Assembly: GCA_963746155.1 (NCBI GenBank)
Contig: CAVVAB010000010.1
Coordinates: forward strand, 124,001-188,000
Reading direction: 5' to 3'
Source: AC-32 sp963746155
GTDB taxonomy: Bacteria; Actinomycetota; Thermoleophilia; Gaiellales; Gaiellaceae
DNA length: 64,000 nt
Positions 35,978-45,226 of this stretch are shown piece by piece. Each line of letters starts with the position of its first letter. The first letter of the stretch is position 1. The translations under genes and the position numbers were made by a program. The notes beneath the pieces are model-generated. The model saw only the letters and a list, made by a program, of their open reading frames with translations, made no database searches and was not told where the DNA came from.

Positions 35978-36763
35978 GTGCGACTCCGGCTCCCGGTCTT
36001 GCTGACGGCTCTCGCGCTCTGCGGCTGCGGGTCGGAGCAGGCCGAGTTGGCGCCGCCGCCCAAGGTCACCAACTTCGCGCTGCAGAGCAAGCTGATGGGC
36101 AGGCAGCTCTACGAGGTCCTGGTCACGCCGGCCGAGGGCGGCGAGGGGAGACCACTGCTCGTCTTTCTCCACGGCTACGGCGCCGCGCCGATCGACATGC
36201 TCAGTCCGGCTTTCCTGACCGCGCTGCGGCGGCTCGGCGACCGCGCGCCGGTGGTGCTGCTCCCAGAAGGCGACGTTGGCTGGTGGCACGATCGTGCCGA
36301 GGGGCCGTGGGGATCGTACGTCCTGCGGGAAGCGATTCCGATCGCCCTCAGACGCAGCGGCGCTGACGGGAGCCGCGTAGCGATCGGCGGGATCTCGATG
36401 GGCGGTTTCGGGGCGCTCGACCTCGGCCGCACGCCGAGGAGGTTTTGCGCGGTCGGGGGCCACTCGCCCGCCGTCTTCCCCCGCGGGTCCGACGACAACG
36501 CGTTCGCGTTCGACAACGACGCCGACTTCGCGCGCCACGATCTGATCGGGCTAGCCCACAAGCGCCGGCCCTACGACGCGCCGGTCTGGATCGACATCGG
36601 TAACCGCGACCTCCTCCGGCCGGGAGCGGCGAAGCTCGCGCGAGAGCTACGCGCAGACGGCACAGACGTCACGTTTCACGTCTGGCCCGGCAGCCACGAG
36701 GGTCGATACTGGGATGCGCATTTCTCCCAGTACCTGGACTTCTACGCGGACGCCTGCGACTAG
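35978..36763 (+). CDS. esterase-like alpha/beta hydrolase lipoprotein
   Basis: 261 residues. GTG start immediately after the TAA of the cyclase gene. A lipobox (LALCGC) predicts lipid attachment at Cys15 or Cys17. The hydrolase core shows LLVFLHGYGAAPIDM (oxyanion region), nucleophile elbow GGISMGGFGAL (Ser at about residue 137), an Asp in IDIGNRDLL and the His in WPGSHEGRYW. Related to esterase D/PHB-depolymerase-like enzymes. The stop shares a CTAG with the convergent fabF. Confidence 0.82.
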   Translation: MRLRLPVLLTALALCGCGSEQAELAPPPKVTNFALQSKLMGRQLYEVLVTPAEGGEGRPLLVFLHGYGAAPIDMLSPAFLTALRRLGDRAPVVLLPEGDVGWWHDRAEGPWGSYVLREAIPIALRRSGADGSRVAIGGISMGGFGALDLGRTPRRFCAVGGHSPAVFPRGSDDNAFAFDNDADFARHDLIGLAHKRRPYDAPVWIDIGNRDLLRPGAAKLARELRADGTDVTFHVWPGSHEGRYWDAHFSQYLDFYADACD

Positions 36764-38023
36764 TTCTCGAAGCGGCGAAAGACGATCGTGGCGTTGTGGC
36801 CGCCGAAGCCGAACGAGTTCGAGACGGCCACCTTGACGTCCGCCTCACGCGACTCGTTCGGGATGTAGTCGAGGTCGCACGCGGGATCGGGCTCTTCGTA
36901 GTTGATCGTGGGCGGCAGGGCGCCGTGCTTGATCGCCAGCACCGTGAAGATCGCCTCGACCGCGCCGGCCGCACCCAGGCAGTGGCCGGTCGCGCCCTTG
37001 GTAGAAGAGACGGGGGTCTTGCGGGCGTTCTCCTCACCGAGCGCCATCTTCAGCACTCGCGTCTCGCTCGCGTCTCCCAGCGGCGTCGAGGTCCCGTGCG
37101 CGTTGATGTAGTCGATCTCGTCCGCCGAGATGCCGCCGTCGTGGAACGCCATCGTCATCGCGCGCGCCGGGTTCTCGCCGGTCGGATCGGGCTCGGTCAC
37201 GTGCTGCGCGTCGGACGAGACGCCGTAGCCGAGCAGCTCGGCGTAGATCTCCGCGCCGCGAGCCTTCGCGTGCTCGAGCTCCTCTAGCACGAGCACGGCG
37301 CCCGCCTCGCCCATGACGAAGCCGTCGCGGCCCGCGTCGAACGGGCGGCTGGCCTTCTCGGGCGCATCGTTCCGTCGCGAGAGCGCGCGCATCGCGCTGA
37401 ACCCTGCGATGCCGATCCTCGTGATCGGCGCCTCGGTGCCGCCGCAGAACATCACGTCCGCGCGGCCGAGGCGAATCGCGTCGAGGCCGTCGCCGACGGC
37501 CATGTTCGACGCCGCGCAGGCAGTGCACTGCGAGGTGAGCGGCCCCTTCGTCCCGAGCTGCATCGAGACCCAGGCCGCGCCCATGTTCGGGATGATCTCC
37601 GGGATCGAGAACGGGTTGACGCGGTCAGGCCCCCGCTGGAGCAGATCGTCGTAGCAGTCCTGTAGCGCCTTGAGCCCGCCGATCCCGGTGGCGATCGCGG
37701 CGCCGACACGGGCGGCCTCCTTCTCGATCTCGAGTCCCGGAGTCCTTCTCGGCCTGGCGCGCGGCGCCGACGATCAGGTGCGCGAACCGGTCCATGCGCC
37801 TGGCCTGCTTGTACTCGATGTAGTCCGTCGGCTCGAAGTCCGTGACCTCGCAGGCGAAGTGGACGGGGAACGCCTCGGGGTCGAACTGCGTGATCGGGCC
37901 GGCACCCGAGCCGCCTGCAAGCAGCTTGTTCCAGGTCGTATCCACGTCCAGGCCGAGCGGGGTCACCGCGCCGAGGCCCGTGATCACGACTCTTCGCCGT
38001 CCGTTGAGGCTTCCGTTGCTCAT
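36760..38023 (-). CDS. fabF: beta-ketoacyl-ACP synthase II (one apparent frame break)
   Basis: Condensing enzyme of type II fatty-acid elongation. About 420 residues after correction. VVITGLGAVTPLG at the N-terminus, catalytic Cys in SQCTACAASNMAVGD, the two His residues in NAHGTSTPLGD and GATGHCLGAAGAVEAIF, and the C-terminal NSFGFGGHNATIVF. An extra base near 37737 shifts the frame between EKDSG and LEIEKEAARVGAAIATGIGG. It lies 2 bases after fabG. No acpP gene sits between fabG and fabF, unlike the order in many bacteria, so the carrier protein is encoded elsewhere. Confidence 0.93.
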
Positions 38024-38025
38024 CT

Positions 38026-38736
38026 CTACATTCCCAGCCCGCCGTCGACGAGAAGCACCTCGCCGGTGATGAACGAGGCCTCGTCGGAGCAGAGAAAGCG
38101 TACCGCGCCGGCGATGTCATCCGGCTCTCCGAGCCGACCCAGCGGCGTGTTCGTGAGCATCGCCTGCTGCGCCTCCTCGGGGAGCACGTCGGTCAGCCGC
38201 GTGTTCACGTATCCCGGCGCGACGACGTTCGCGCGCACGTTGCGGCTGCCGAGCTCGCGAGCGAGCGACTTGGTGAAGCCGATGATCCCCGCCTTCGAGG
38301 CGCCGTAGTTCGTCTGGCCCCAGTTGCCGTGGACGCCGACGATGCTCGAGACGTTGACGATCGACCCGGCCCGCTTCTTCATCATCCCGCGCACCGCCGC
38401 GCGGCAGGTGTAGAAGACCGAGGAGAGATTCGTCTCGATCACCGCGCGCCAGTCGTCGTCGGGCATTCGCGCAAGCAAGCCGTCGCGGGTAAGGCCCGCG
38501 TTGTTGACGAGGATGTCGAGGTCGCCGGCCTCCTCGACGAGCCGCCTGGCGTCCTCTGCGTCGGAGACGTCGGCCTGGACGGCTCGCGCGCCCGCCTCTT
38601 TCGCGACCGCCTCGGCCTCGTCGACGCCAGAGTGGTAGCCGACCACGACCTCGGCGCCGGCCTCGGCCAGCGAGAGCGCGATCGCACGGCCGATCCCGCG
38701 CGAAGCGCCGGTGACCAGCGCGGTCTTCCCTTCCAG
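38026..38736 (-). CDS. fabG: 3-oxoacyl-ACP reductase
   Basis: NADPH-dependent short-chain dehydrogenase that reduces the beta-keto group in each elongation cycle. About 236 residues. Cofactor loop TGASRGIGRAIALS, NNAG motif in ILVNNAGLTRDG, catalytic Ser in VNVSSIVGVHG, Tyr and Lys in NYGASKAGIIGFTKS, and C-terminal GEVLLVDGGLGM. No ATG, GTG or TTG is available in frame before the cofactor loop; the first usable codon is CTG (38736, reading LEGKTALVTG), with another CTG at 38757. Either a CTG start is used or the base is wrong. Confidence 0.92.
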   Translation of the reverse strand: MEGKTALVTGASRGIGRAIALSLAEAGAEVVVGYHSGVDEAEAVAKEAGARAVQADVSDAEDARRLVEEAGDLDILVNNAGLTRDGLLARMPDDDWRAVIETNLSSVFYTCRAAVRGMMKKRAGSIVNVSSIVGVHGNWGQTNYGASKAGIIGFTKSLARELGSRNVRANVVAPGYVNTRLTDVLPEEAQQAMLTNTPLGRLGEPDDIAGAVRFLCSDEASFITGEVLLVDGGLGM

Positions 38737-38749
38737 CGAGCAGAAGGCG

Positions 38750-39682
38750 TCAGGCAGCGCCCAGCGTCTCCTTCAGCTTCTCCAGCGAGGCCAGGTCTCC
38801 GACAGGGATGGCCTTCACGCTCCTGTCGATCCTCTTCAGTAAACCGCTGAGGACGTTCCCCGGGCCTACCTCGACGAAGACCTTCACGCCCTGGCGCATC
38901 AGCTCGCGCGCGGCCTGCGTGAACTTCACCGGCGCGGTCAGCTGCTCGACGAGCAGGACCGCCAGCCGCTGCGCGGGCTCGATCTTGGCGGTGACCGTCG
39001 ACATGAACGGGGCGATCGGCTCGGAGAATTTCACGCGCTCGATAGCCGGCCGCAGGACCTCGGCGGCACGGGCGACGAGCGGGCTGTGGAACGCACCCGA
39101 CACGCGGAGCTTCACGGTGCGGCGCGCGCCGTGGAGCTGCGCCTCGTCACAGCACGCGTCGACGGCAGGGTTCTCCCCGGAGATGACGATCTGCCCCGGG
39201 CAGTTGTAGTTCGCCGGCCACACGTTCGCGATCTGGAGGCAGAGGTTCTCGACGACCTCGTCCTCGAGGCCGAGGATCGCTGCCATCGAGCCCGGGTTCT
39301 CCCGCGCGGCCGCGGCCATCGCCAGCCCGCGCTGACGGACGAGGGCGATCGCGTCCTCGGTCCCGAGCGCCTGTGACGCGGCCAGCGCCGCGAACTCGCC
39401 GACGGAATGGCCGACGACGAAGTCCGGCTCGTACCCACGCGCTCGCAATGCGGCGAGCACGGCGAGGCTCGTCGCCACGAGCGCGGGCTGCTGTACGTCG
39501 GTCTGCACGAGCTCGTGCTCGGGCGCCTCGAAGCAGAGCCGCATGAGATCGAGCCCCGAGGCCTCGCTCGCTCGGCGGTACACATCCATTGCCTCGGGCA
39601 CCGCCTCGGCGATCTCCCGGCCCATCCCTACCTCCAGCGAGCCCTGCCCCGGGAAGCAGAACGCAATCTTCTCGACGCTCAT
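38750..39682 (-). CDS. fabD: malonyl-CoA:ACP transacylase
   Basis: Loads malonate from malonyl-CoA (the AccA/AccD product) onto ACP. 310 residues, intact. FCFPGQGSLEVGMG at the N-terminus, GHSVGEFAALAASQAL with the catalytic Ser (about residue 91), Arg in VRQRGLAMAAA, His in SGAFHSPLVARA, and VEVGPGNVLSGLLKRI. ATG 39682 overlaps the fabH stop by four bases; its own stop lies 13 bases upstream of the fabG CTG. Confidence 0.95.
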   Translation of the reverse strand: MSVEKIAFCFPGQGSLEVGMGREIAEAVPEAMDVYRRASEASGLDLMRLCFEAPEHELVQTDVQQPALVATSLAVLAALRARGYEPDFVVGHSVGEFAALAASQALGTEDAIALVRQRGLAMAAAARENPGSMAAILGLEDEVVENLCLQIANVWPANYNCPGQIVISGENPAVDACCDEAQLHGARRTVKLRVSGAFHSPLVARAAEVLRPAIERVKFSEPIAPFMSTVTAKIEPAQRLAVLLVEQLTAPVKFTQAARELMRQGVKVFVEVGPGNVLSGLLKRIDRSVKAIPVGDLASLEKLKETLGAA

Positions 39683-40691
39683 CCCCGTCCTCCATTTGTC
39701 CATTCGATCAGGCCGGAGCCCCACGTGAGGCCCGCGCCCATCCCTGTCATCAACACCAGCTTTCCCGCCTCGAGCCGCCCATCCTTCCGCGCATCCGCCA
39801 GCGCGAGCGGGATCGAGCCGGAAGATGTGTTGCCGTAGCGGTCGACGTCGATCACCGTGCGCTCCTCCGGGATCCCGAGCTTCTTGCGCGCGTGCTCGAT
39901 GATCCTGACGTTCGCCTGGTGCGGAACGTAGACGTCCACCTCGTCGATAGTGCGGCCGCACTCGGCCAGCACGGCCTCGGCAGACGAGACCAGCACGCGC
40001 GTCGCGAACTTGTAGACCTCGCGGCCGTTCATCTTCACGAAGTGCAGGTGCTCGGCGAGCGACTCGGCGCTTGCGGGGGTCCGCGAGCCGCCGCCGGGCA
40101 GGTACAGATCGGGCCCGCCCGAGCCATCCGCGCCGAGCTCGAACCCGAGGAAGCCGCCGCCGTTCACCAGTTCCAGTACGACCGCGCCCGCGCCGTCTCC
40201 GAACAGGACGCTTGTCCGCCGGTCGCTCCAGTCCATGACCTTGGAGAGCACGTCGCCGCCGACGACGAGCACCTTCTTCGAAAGCCCGCCGCAAGCATCC
40301 CGTACGCCTGCGCGACCGCGTACATGAAGCCGGTGCAGCCGGCCGAGAGGTCGTATGCCCCGGCCTGAGTGGCTCCGAGCTGGTCGGCGAGGATCGCGGC
40401 GGTTGCGGGGAAGGCCATATCCGGCGTGATCGTGGCCACGATCAGCAGATCGATCTCGGAAGCCGCCACGCCGGCGTCGTCGAGCGCGGCCAGCGCGGCG
40501 GGAAGGCACAGGTCGGACAGCGCCTCCTCGGGCCCTGCGATCCGCCGCTCCCGGATTCCGGTCCGCTCGACGATCCACTCGTCGGAGGTGTCCATCATCG
40601 TCGAGAGCTCGTCGTTTGTGACCACGCGCTCGGGCACGTGGCAGCCAAGGCCCGTGATCGAGGCGGCGACGCCGTTGGCCTTGCCGATCAT
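39679..40691 (-). CDS. fabH: beta-ketoacyl-ACP synthase III (one apparent frame break)
   Basis: Starts fatty-acid synthesis by condensing acyl-CoA with malonyl-ACP. About 338 residues. ITGLGCHVPERVVTNDEL, DEWIVERTGIRERR, catalytic Cys in DLSAGCTGFMYAV (about residue 117), His in YVPHQANVRII and Asn in DRYGNTSSGSIPLAL. The frame changes near 40278. This is the one clear case in the operon where a base appears missing, not extra: adding one base gives MLAAGLSKKVLVVGGDVL, the family spacing. ATG 40691 overlaps the fabZ stop by four bases. Confidence 0.92.
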
Positions 40692-41122
40692 CGCTCCACC
40701 GCGAACGTCAGCGTCCCACGGGCGGCCAGCTCGCCGCCGACCTTCGCCGTTGCCTTGCCGCGCCCGATCGGGCCGCGCACCACCTCGAGCGTGCACTCGA
40801 GCTCCAGCTCGTCGCCCGGCTCGACGATCCGCTTGAAGCGGACGTCGTCGATTCCGGCGAAGAGCGCAAGCCGGCCCCGGTTCTCCTCCTGGGAGAGCAC
40901 TGCGACGGCGCCGGTCTGCGCCATCGCCTCCACGATCAGCACTCCGGGCATCACCGGCCGGCCGGGAAAGTGGCCCGCCAGGTACCACTCGTCCGGACGC
41001 ACGGTCTTCCGCGCGACCACGCGCTCGCCCGGCTCGAGCTCCACGACCTCGTCGATCAGGAGGAACGGGTCCCTGTGAGGCAGGATCGCCTCGATTTCGG
41101 CCTTGCCGAGCGTCGTCTTCAT
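40688..41122 (-). CDS. fabZ: 3-hydroxyacyl-ACP dehydratase
   Basis: Removes water from 3-hydroxyacyl-ACP. 144 residues, hot-dog fold. Catalytic His in AGHFPGRPVMPGVLIVEAMAQTG (about residue 50) and the Glu in VEAMAQ; N-terminal ILPHRDPFLLIDEVVEL is typical. ATG 41122 is chosen because it overlaps the sigma factor stop by four bases and gives the normal family N-terminus (MKTTLGKAEIEAILPHR). Confidence 0.95.
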   Translation of the reverse strand: MKTTLGKAEIEAILPHRDPFLLIDEVVELEPGERVVARKTVRPDEWYLAGHFPGRPVMPGVLIVEAMAQTGAVAVLSQEENRGRLALFAGIDDVRFKRIVEPGDELELECTLEVVRGPIGRGKATAKVGGELAARGTLTFAVER

Positions 41123-41733
41123 GCCGCCCGGTCGTTGGAAAGCCGCGCACGCAGCCCCGCGCGGGCCCGGTGCGCGTAGCACTTCGCCGTTCCGACGGGC
41201 ATCCCGGATCTGGCCGAGATCTCGGCGAACGAGTAGCCGAGCGCGTCCTTCAGCACGACGACCCTCGCCTGCTCGCGCGAGAGACTCGCGAGCCCGGCTC
41301 CGAGCTCCTGCCTGAGCTCCGCGAGATCCGCCTCGCGCGCGGGGTCGGCCTCACCCGCGATCCGGTCGTCCTCGGCCAGCGGCTCGCAGCGGCGAACCCG
41401 TTGGCGCGTGGCCACGTCGTGGCACGTGTTGACGACGAGGCGGTGCAGCCACGTCGCGAACTGCGACTCGCCGCGGAACTGCCGTAGCCGCACACAGAGC
41501 TTTGCGAGCGCCTCCTGGGCCGCGTCACGCGCGTCCTCGGGATCGCTGAGCAGGTGGGCGGCAAGCCGCTCGACCCGCGGAGCGTGCCGCTCGCACAGCG
41601 CCGAGAGCGCCTCGCGGTCGCCGTCCTGCGCGCGTCTGACCAGAATCGGATCACTCAGCTTCTCGTAGACGAGCGGCCCATCGGGCCGCGGGTCTTGTCG
41701 AATCTGACGGCGCTTGCGCAAAGGAGGTTGCAC
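41119..41733 (-). CDS. ECF-type RNA polymerase sigma factor heading the fab operon
   Basis: 204 residues from GTG 41733. Region 2 (LVRRAQDGDREALSALCERHAPRVERLAAHLLSDPEDARDAAQEALAKLCVRLRQF, WLHRLVVNTCHDVATRQR) and region 4 (GLASLSREQARVVVLKDALGYSFAEISARSGMPVGTAKCYAHRARAGLRARL) are both complete. No anti-sigma gene is adjacent. The residues before SDPILVRRA are unusual and a shorter form is possible. Its stop overlaps fabZ, so it is co-translated with all five fatty-acid genes. Control of lipid synthesis by this factor is inferred from the operon. Confidence 0.87.
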   Translation of the reverse strand: MQPPLRKRRQIRQDPRPDGPLVYEKLSDPILVRRAQDGDREALSALCERHAPRVERLAAHLLSDPEDARDAAQEALAKLCVRLRQFRGESQFATWLHRLVVNTCHDVATRQRVRRCEPLAEDDRIAGEADPAREADLAELRQELGAGLASLSREQARVVVLKDALGYSFAEISARSGMPVGTAKCYAHRARAGLRARLSNDRAA

Positions 41734-41770
41734 GGCGGCCCTAGTTTATGCCGCCGCCTGCGGCAGCCGC

Positions 41771-43867
41771 TCAGCGCCTGGCGAGGATGACTTTGCTGCG
41801 GTTTCCCGCCGCGTCGACGGCGAACGCGCTCAGCCCACGCACCGACCCACGGTGGCCGACCCGGAAGTAGCCGGGCTTCTTCAGCATCAGCCGGTGGGTG
41901 CGCCCGTTGAGCACGAGCGTGAGCCGCGCGGGCTCGCTCAGCCAGAAGCGAAGCTGGCCGAGGGACGCGAGCCTGAGGACCGGCGGAGCGCGGTCGATCC
42001 GCAGCGGCATCGCCTGTCTGACTGTCATCAACGCGTCGGCTGCGCTCAGCACAGCCTTGTAGCTCCCGTCCGGGAGACCGCCGCCGTCCCAGCTGAGCCG
42101 CTGGGGCTCCGCGCCGAGGTCGCCCTCGAACACCGTCTCCGCGACCACCGGGCCCGAGTAGATCTGGAGCTTCACGTGCGCGAGCGCATAGAGCCGGAAC
42201 GCGAAGTCGAGCGCGTCCTGCACGCCGTCCCCGTTCGGTGAGATCGCCGAAAAGCTCGAGGCAAAGCCGGCCAGCGTCCGGTCGACCGCGATCGGGATCG
42301 TCACCTCGACCTGCTTGCCCGTCCCGCCCTTCGCAGTGAGCGAGAGCCGGTAGCGCCCATCGGGAACGTCGATCTGCTTCCAGGTGAAGCTGCGGGAGCC
42401 CGCGGGGCGCAGCTGCTTGAAGAGCGTCGCGATCGGCGCGTTCGAGGCGTCGAGCACCGTCGCCGTGACGAGGGCCTGGGTGTTCAGCTTGTAGGTCAGC
42501 TTCGCCTGGTCGTTCCTCCCGTCGCCGTTCGGGCTCACGAGCGCAGGCGAGACCTTGACCTGCCGCAGCGACGGGGGTGGGAGCGGCGTCCCGAGCGCGC
42601 CCGTCGCAGGCCGCGTGTCCGGCGCCGAGATCGTCCACGTGTAGCGCTGGTCTAGCGCCGCGGCGCTCGCGTCCCAGGTCCAGTCGACCTTCGTGCCCGT
42701 GCCGGTCCCGCTCGCGACCTCGACCCCGTTCTGGTCCCGGACGCTCACCGTCCAGTCGGCGGAGCTCGAGAGCCGTGCCGTGAAGCGCACGGGCCCGCCG
42801 AGATTCCCCGCGGCCGCGGGCTCGTACAGCTTGGGGAGCCCGCTCTTGGCCACGGCCGCGCGGATGGCCGGGAGCTGGGCGTAGAGCTTCGCTCCGGGGC
42901 AGCCGGTCGGATACGCGTCGCGGTGCCCGGAGATCGCGCGAAAGGTCACCGCCTTCCCGGCCGGATAGCGCGAGTTGCCCGCCGAGATGCGCACGACCTT
43001 CGAGAGTGGATCAACGTGCGCGAGGTCGAGCCGCCAGGCGAGGAGCGAGACGAGCGCGGCCTTCGCCGCCGGCGTGATCGCGACAGAGCTGTAGTTGCCG
43101 ATCAGCGCGACTCCGCTGCTGCCCGCGTTGAAGCCCATCGCGTGCGCGCCGATCACGGCCCGCGTCATGCCGCCGTACCGGCCTTCGAAGATCTGGCCGT
43201 ACTTGTCGACGAGGAAGTTGTAGCCGATGTCGTTCCAGCCGTTGCCCTTGACGTGGTAGATCTCGATCGCCCGCACGATCGCCGCGGATTGGCCTGCCGT
43301 GTAGCTGTTCGACCCGGCCGTGTGGTGGACGATCGCGAGGTGGACGTTGTCGGCGTAGGCCGGCGCCCCGCGGCGGATCGCCTCGTTCGCGTCCCACTGC
43401 GCGCGCGTGATGATCGTCGGCTTCGCCGCGAGCTGCGGCGTGCGGGCGCGACTGGCGGCCGCGGTGCCGGCGCTGCGGACGAAGTACGCGCGCACCCGGG
43501 TCACGCGGCCCACCTTGCGGACCTGGAGCGCGTCGGAGCCGCCGACCCAGTAGGGATTGCCGAGCCGCCAGCCGGTGGCCGAGCGCTCCAGGCCGCGGTC
43601 GGGCCGATCGTCACCCTCGGGCGCCGCAGTTCTCCACGCGCTCCAGCGCCCGTCCAGCGCTCTCGTGCGGAACCGAACGGAGCCTTGGCCCTGCCAGTGG
43701 AGGCCGACCAGGTCGAAACGCGCGGTGCGCACCGGAGAGCCTCCGCGCACGTCTTTCGAGGCAAGCGAAAGCGCGGCCCCGGCGGCTGGAGCTGGGACTG
43801 CGACGGCAAGGACGGCTGCGACGAGAAGTCGCTCGCATCGAGGGCGACCCGCTCTCGAGGGTGGCAC
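41771..43867 (-). CDS. secreted N-acetylmuramoyl-L-alanine amidase with repeated FlgD/Ig-like domains
   Basis: 698 residues from a GTG start, intact. Signal peptide (LLVAAVLAVAVPAPAAGA). A 100-residue leader region is followed by a PGRP/amidase_2 domain: ITRAQWDANEAIRRG, zinc His in AIVHHTAGSNSYTAGQSA, GVALIGNYSS, and zinc ligands in SGHRDAYPTGCPG. The C-terminal 330 residues hold two FlgD-like Ig repeats, each opening with a calcium-type SPNGDG motif (VSPNGDGRNDQAKL, ISPNGDGVQDALDF), and a last Ig-like segment. Expected to cut peptidoglycan stems at the cell surface, held there by the repeats. Divergent from the nfeD gene. Confidence 0.9.
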   Translation of the reverse strand: MPPSRAGRPRCERLLVAAVLAVAVPAPAAGAALSLASKDVRGGSPVRTARFDLVGLHWQGQGSVRFRTRALDGRWSAWRTAAPEGDDRPDRGLERSATGWRLGNPYWVGGSDALQVRKVGRVTRVRAYFVRSAGTAAASRARTPQLAAKPTIITRAQWDANEAIRRGAPAYADNVHLAIVHHTAGSNSYTAGQSAAIVRAIEIYHVKGNGWNDIGYNFLVDKYGQIFEGRYGGMTRAVIGAHAMGFNAGSSGVALIGNYSSVAITPAAKAALVSLLAWRLDLAHVDPLSKVVRISAGNSRYPAGKAVTFRAISGHRDAYPTGCPGAKLYAQLPAIRAAVAKSGLPKLYEPAAAGNLGGPVRFTARLSSSADWTVSVRDQNGVEVASGTGTGTKVDWTWDASAAALDQRYTWTISAPDTRPATGALGTPLPPPSLRQVKVSPALVSPNGDGRNDQAKLTYKLNTQALVTATVLDASNAPIATLFKQLRPAGSRSFTWKQIDVPDGRYRLSLTAKGGTGKQVEVTIPIAVDRTLAGFASSFSAISPNGDGVQDALDFAFRLYALAHVKLQIYSGPVVAETVFEGDLGAEPQRLSWDGGGLPDGSYKAVLSAADALMTVRQAMPLRIDRAPPVLRLASLGQLRFWLSEPARLTLVLNGRTHRLMLKKPGYFRVGHRGSVRGLSAFAVDAAGNRSKVILARR

Positions 43868-43912
43868 ACGCGCTCTGGGGGCGCAAGGTGCGCTGATACC
43901 ATCTTTACAACC

Positions 43913-45214
43913 GTGAAAGAGCCGTTTCTGCGGGCATTTTTCGCCTCAGTGGCCGTTGCCCTTGCCGTTCCGGCACTCGCCATCGGATCGTCCTCGTCAA
44001 AGCCGCGCGTGCTCGTCGTCGACTTCCCGCTCGAGGTCAACCCGGTCACGGCGAACTACCTCGACCACCAGATCCATCGCGCGCAGGACAAGGGGTACAA
44101 CGCGGTCGTCATCAAGCTCGACACGCCGGGTGGCCTCTCGGACTCGATGCGGACGATCGTCAAGAACGAGCTGAGCTCGAAGATCCCCGTGATCGTCTAT
44201 GTCGCGCCCAACGGCGCGCGCGCGGCCTCCGCCGGCGTCTGGATCGGTCAGGCGGCCGACGAGCTGGCGATGGCGCCCGCGACCAACATCGGCTCGTCGA
44301 CCCCGATCGAGTCGAACGGCGCGAACATCGGCAGCGACCTCCGGCGCAAGGTCGTCAACGACGCTGCCGCCTCGCTGAGCGGCCTCGCGAAGTTCCACGG
44401 CCGCAACCCCCGCTGGGCCGAACGCGCGGTCCGCGAGGGAGCGAACGTGACCGCGGACGAGGCGCTGAAGCTCAACGTGATCGACGACATCGCGCCGAGC
44501 CTGCCCGTCCTGCTCGACAAGATCGACGGCAAGAAGACCGTGGGCAAGGACTTCGTGCTCCACACCGCCGGCGCGCAGATCGACGATGTTCACCCCGGCT
44601 TCTTCACGCGCCTGCTGAACACGCTGATCAACCCGAACATCCTCCCGCTGCTCTTCCTGGCCGGTCTCGCGGGGATCGGCTTCGAGATCTTCCACCCGGG
44701 AGTCGTGCTCCCGGGTGCGCTGGGCGCGGTCGCTCTCGTGACGGCGCTGTTCGGCTTCGCGGTGGTGCCGATCAGCTGGGCCGGTCTCGCGCTGATCCTG
44801 CTCGGCGTCGCGCTCCTCGTGATCGACGCGCACGTCATGAGCCACGGCGCGCTCACGGTCTCGGGCCTGATCGCGCTCGTCGTCGGCTGCCTGATGCTCT
44901 TTCACAACGCCCCGCCGCCGTACAACGACGTGAACGCGCCGCTGATCATCGCGTTCGCCGTCGGCCTCGGCGTCCTCTGGGCCTTTGCGATCGCGAAGGG
45001 CGTCCAGATCCGGCGCAGCCCGGTTCGCGTCGGCGTGCACATGATGGTCGGAGAGGTCGGCGAGGCGAGGCGCGACGACCTCGTCTTCGTCAACGGCGAG
45101 CTCTGGCGCGCCCGCTCGGCGGACGGCACGCCGCTGCGGCCCGGCCAGAGCGTCCGCGTCTCCGGAGTCGATCCGGAGCTCCTGCTGGAGGTGGTGCACG
45201 TTGTTCCCGAGTAG
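43913..45214 (+). CDS. NfeD family membrane serine protease (NfeD1b, long form)
   Basis: 433 residues from GTG 43913. Signal peptide, then a ClpP/SppA-like periplasmic protease domain (VVIKLDTPGGLSDSMRTIVKNEL; APNGARAASAGVWIGQAADELAMAPATNIGSSTPI, with the Ser in ARAASAG; Lys in the following helical part), four to five transmembrane helices (ILPLLFLAGLAGIGFEIFHPG onward), and a C-terminal OB-fold (VGEVGEARRDDLVFVNGELWRARS). Works with slipins in membrane quality control; the slipin is the next gene. Confidence 0.92.
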   Translation: MKEPFLRAFFASVAVALAVPALAIGSSSSKPRVLVVDFPLEVNPVTANYLDHQIHRAQDKGYNAVVIKLDTPGGLSDSMRTIVKNELSSKIPVIVYVAPNGARAASAGVWIGQAADELAMAPATNIGSSTPIESNGANIGSDLRRKVVNDAAASLSGLAKFHGRNPRWAERAVREGANVTADEALKLNVIDDIAPSLPVLLDKIDGKKTVGKDFVLHTAGAQIDDVHPGFFTRLLNTLINPNILPLLFLAGLAGIGFEIFHPGVVLPGALGAVALVTALFGFAVVPISWAGLALILLGVALLVIDAHVMSHGALTVSGLIALVVGCLMLFHNAPPPYNDVNAPLIIAFAVGLGVLWAFAIAKGVQIRRSPVRVGVHMMVGEVGEARRDDLVFVNGELWRARSADGTPLRPGQSVRVSGVDPELLLEVVHVVPE

Positions 45215-45226
45215 GATCGGGGCCGA

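Noticed and set aside
36665..36685. parS site (TTTCACGT stretch in the esterase gene)
   Set aside because: Only about nine of sixteen positions match and the palindrome is broken; it is ordinary coding sequence.
38023..38026. acpP between fabG and fabF
   Set aside because: The two genes are only two bases apart, so there is no room; no ACP-like DSL motif is seen anywhere in the fab operon.
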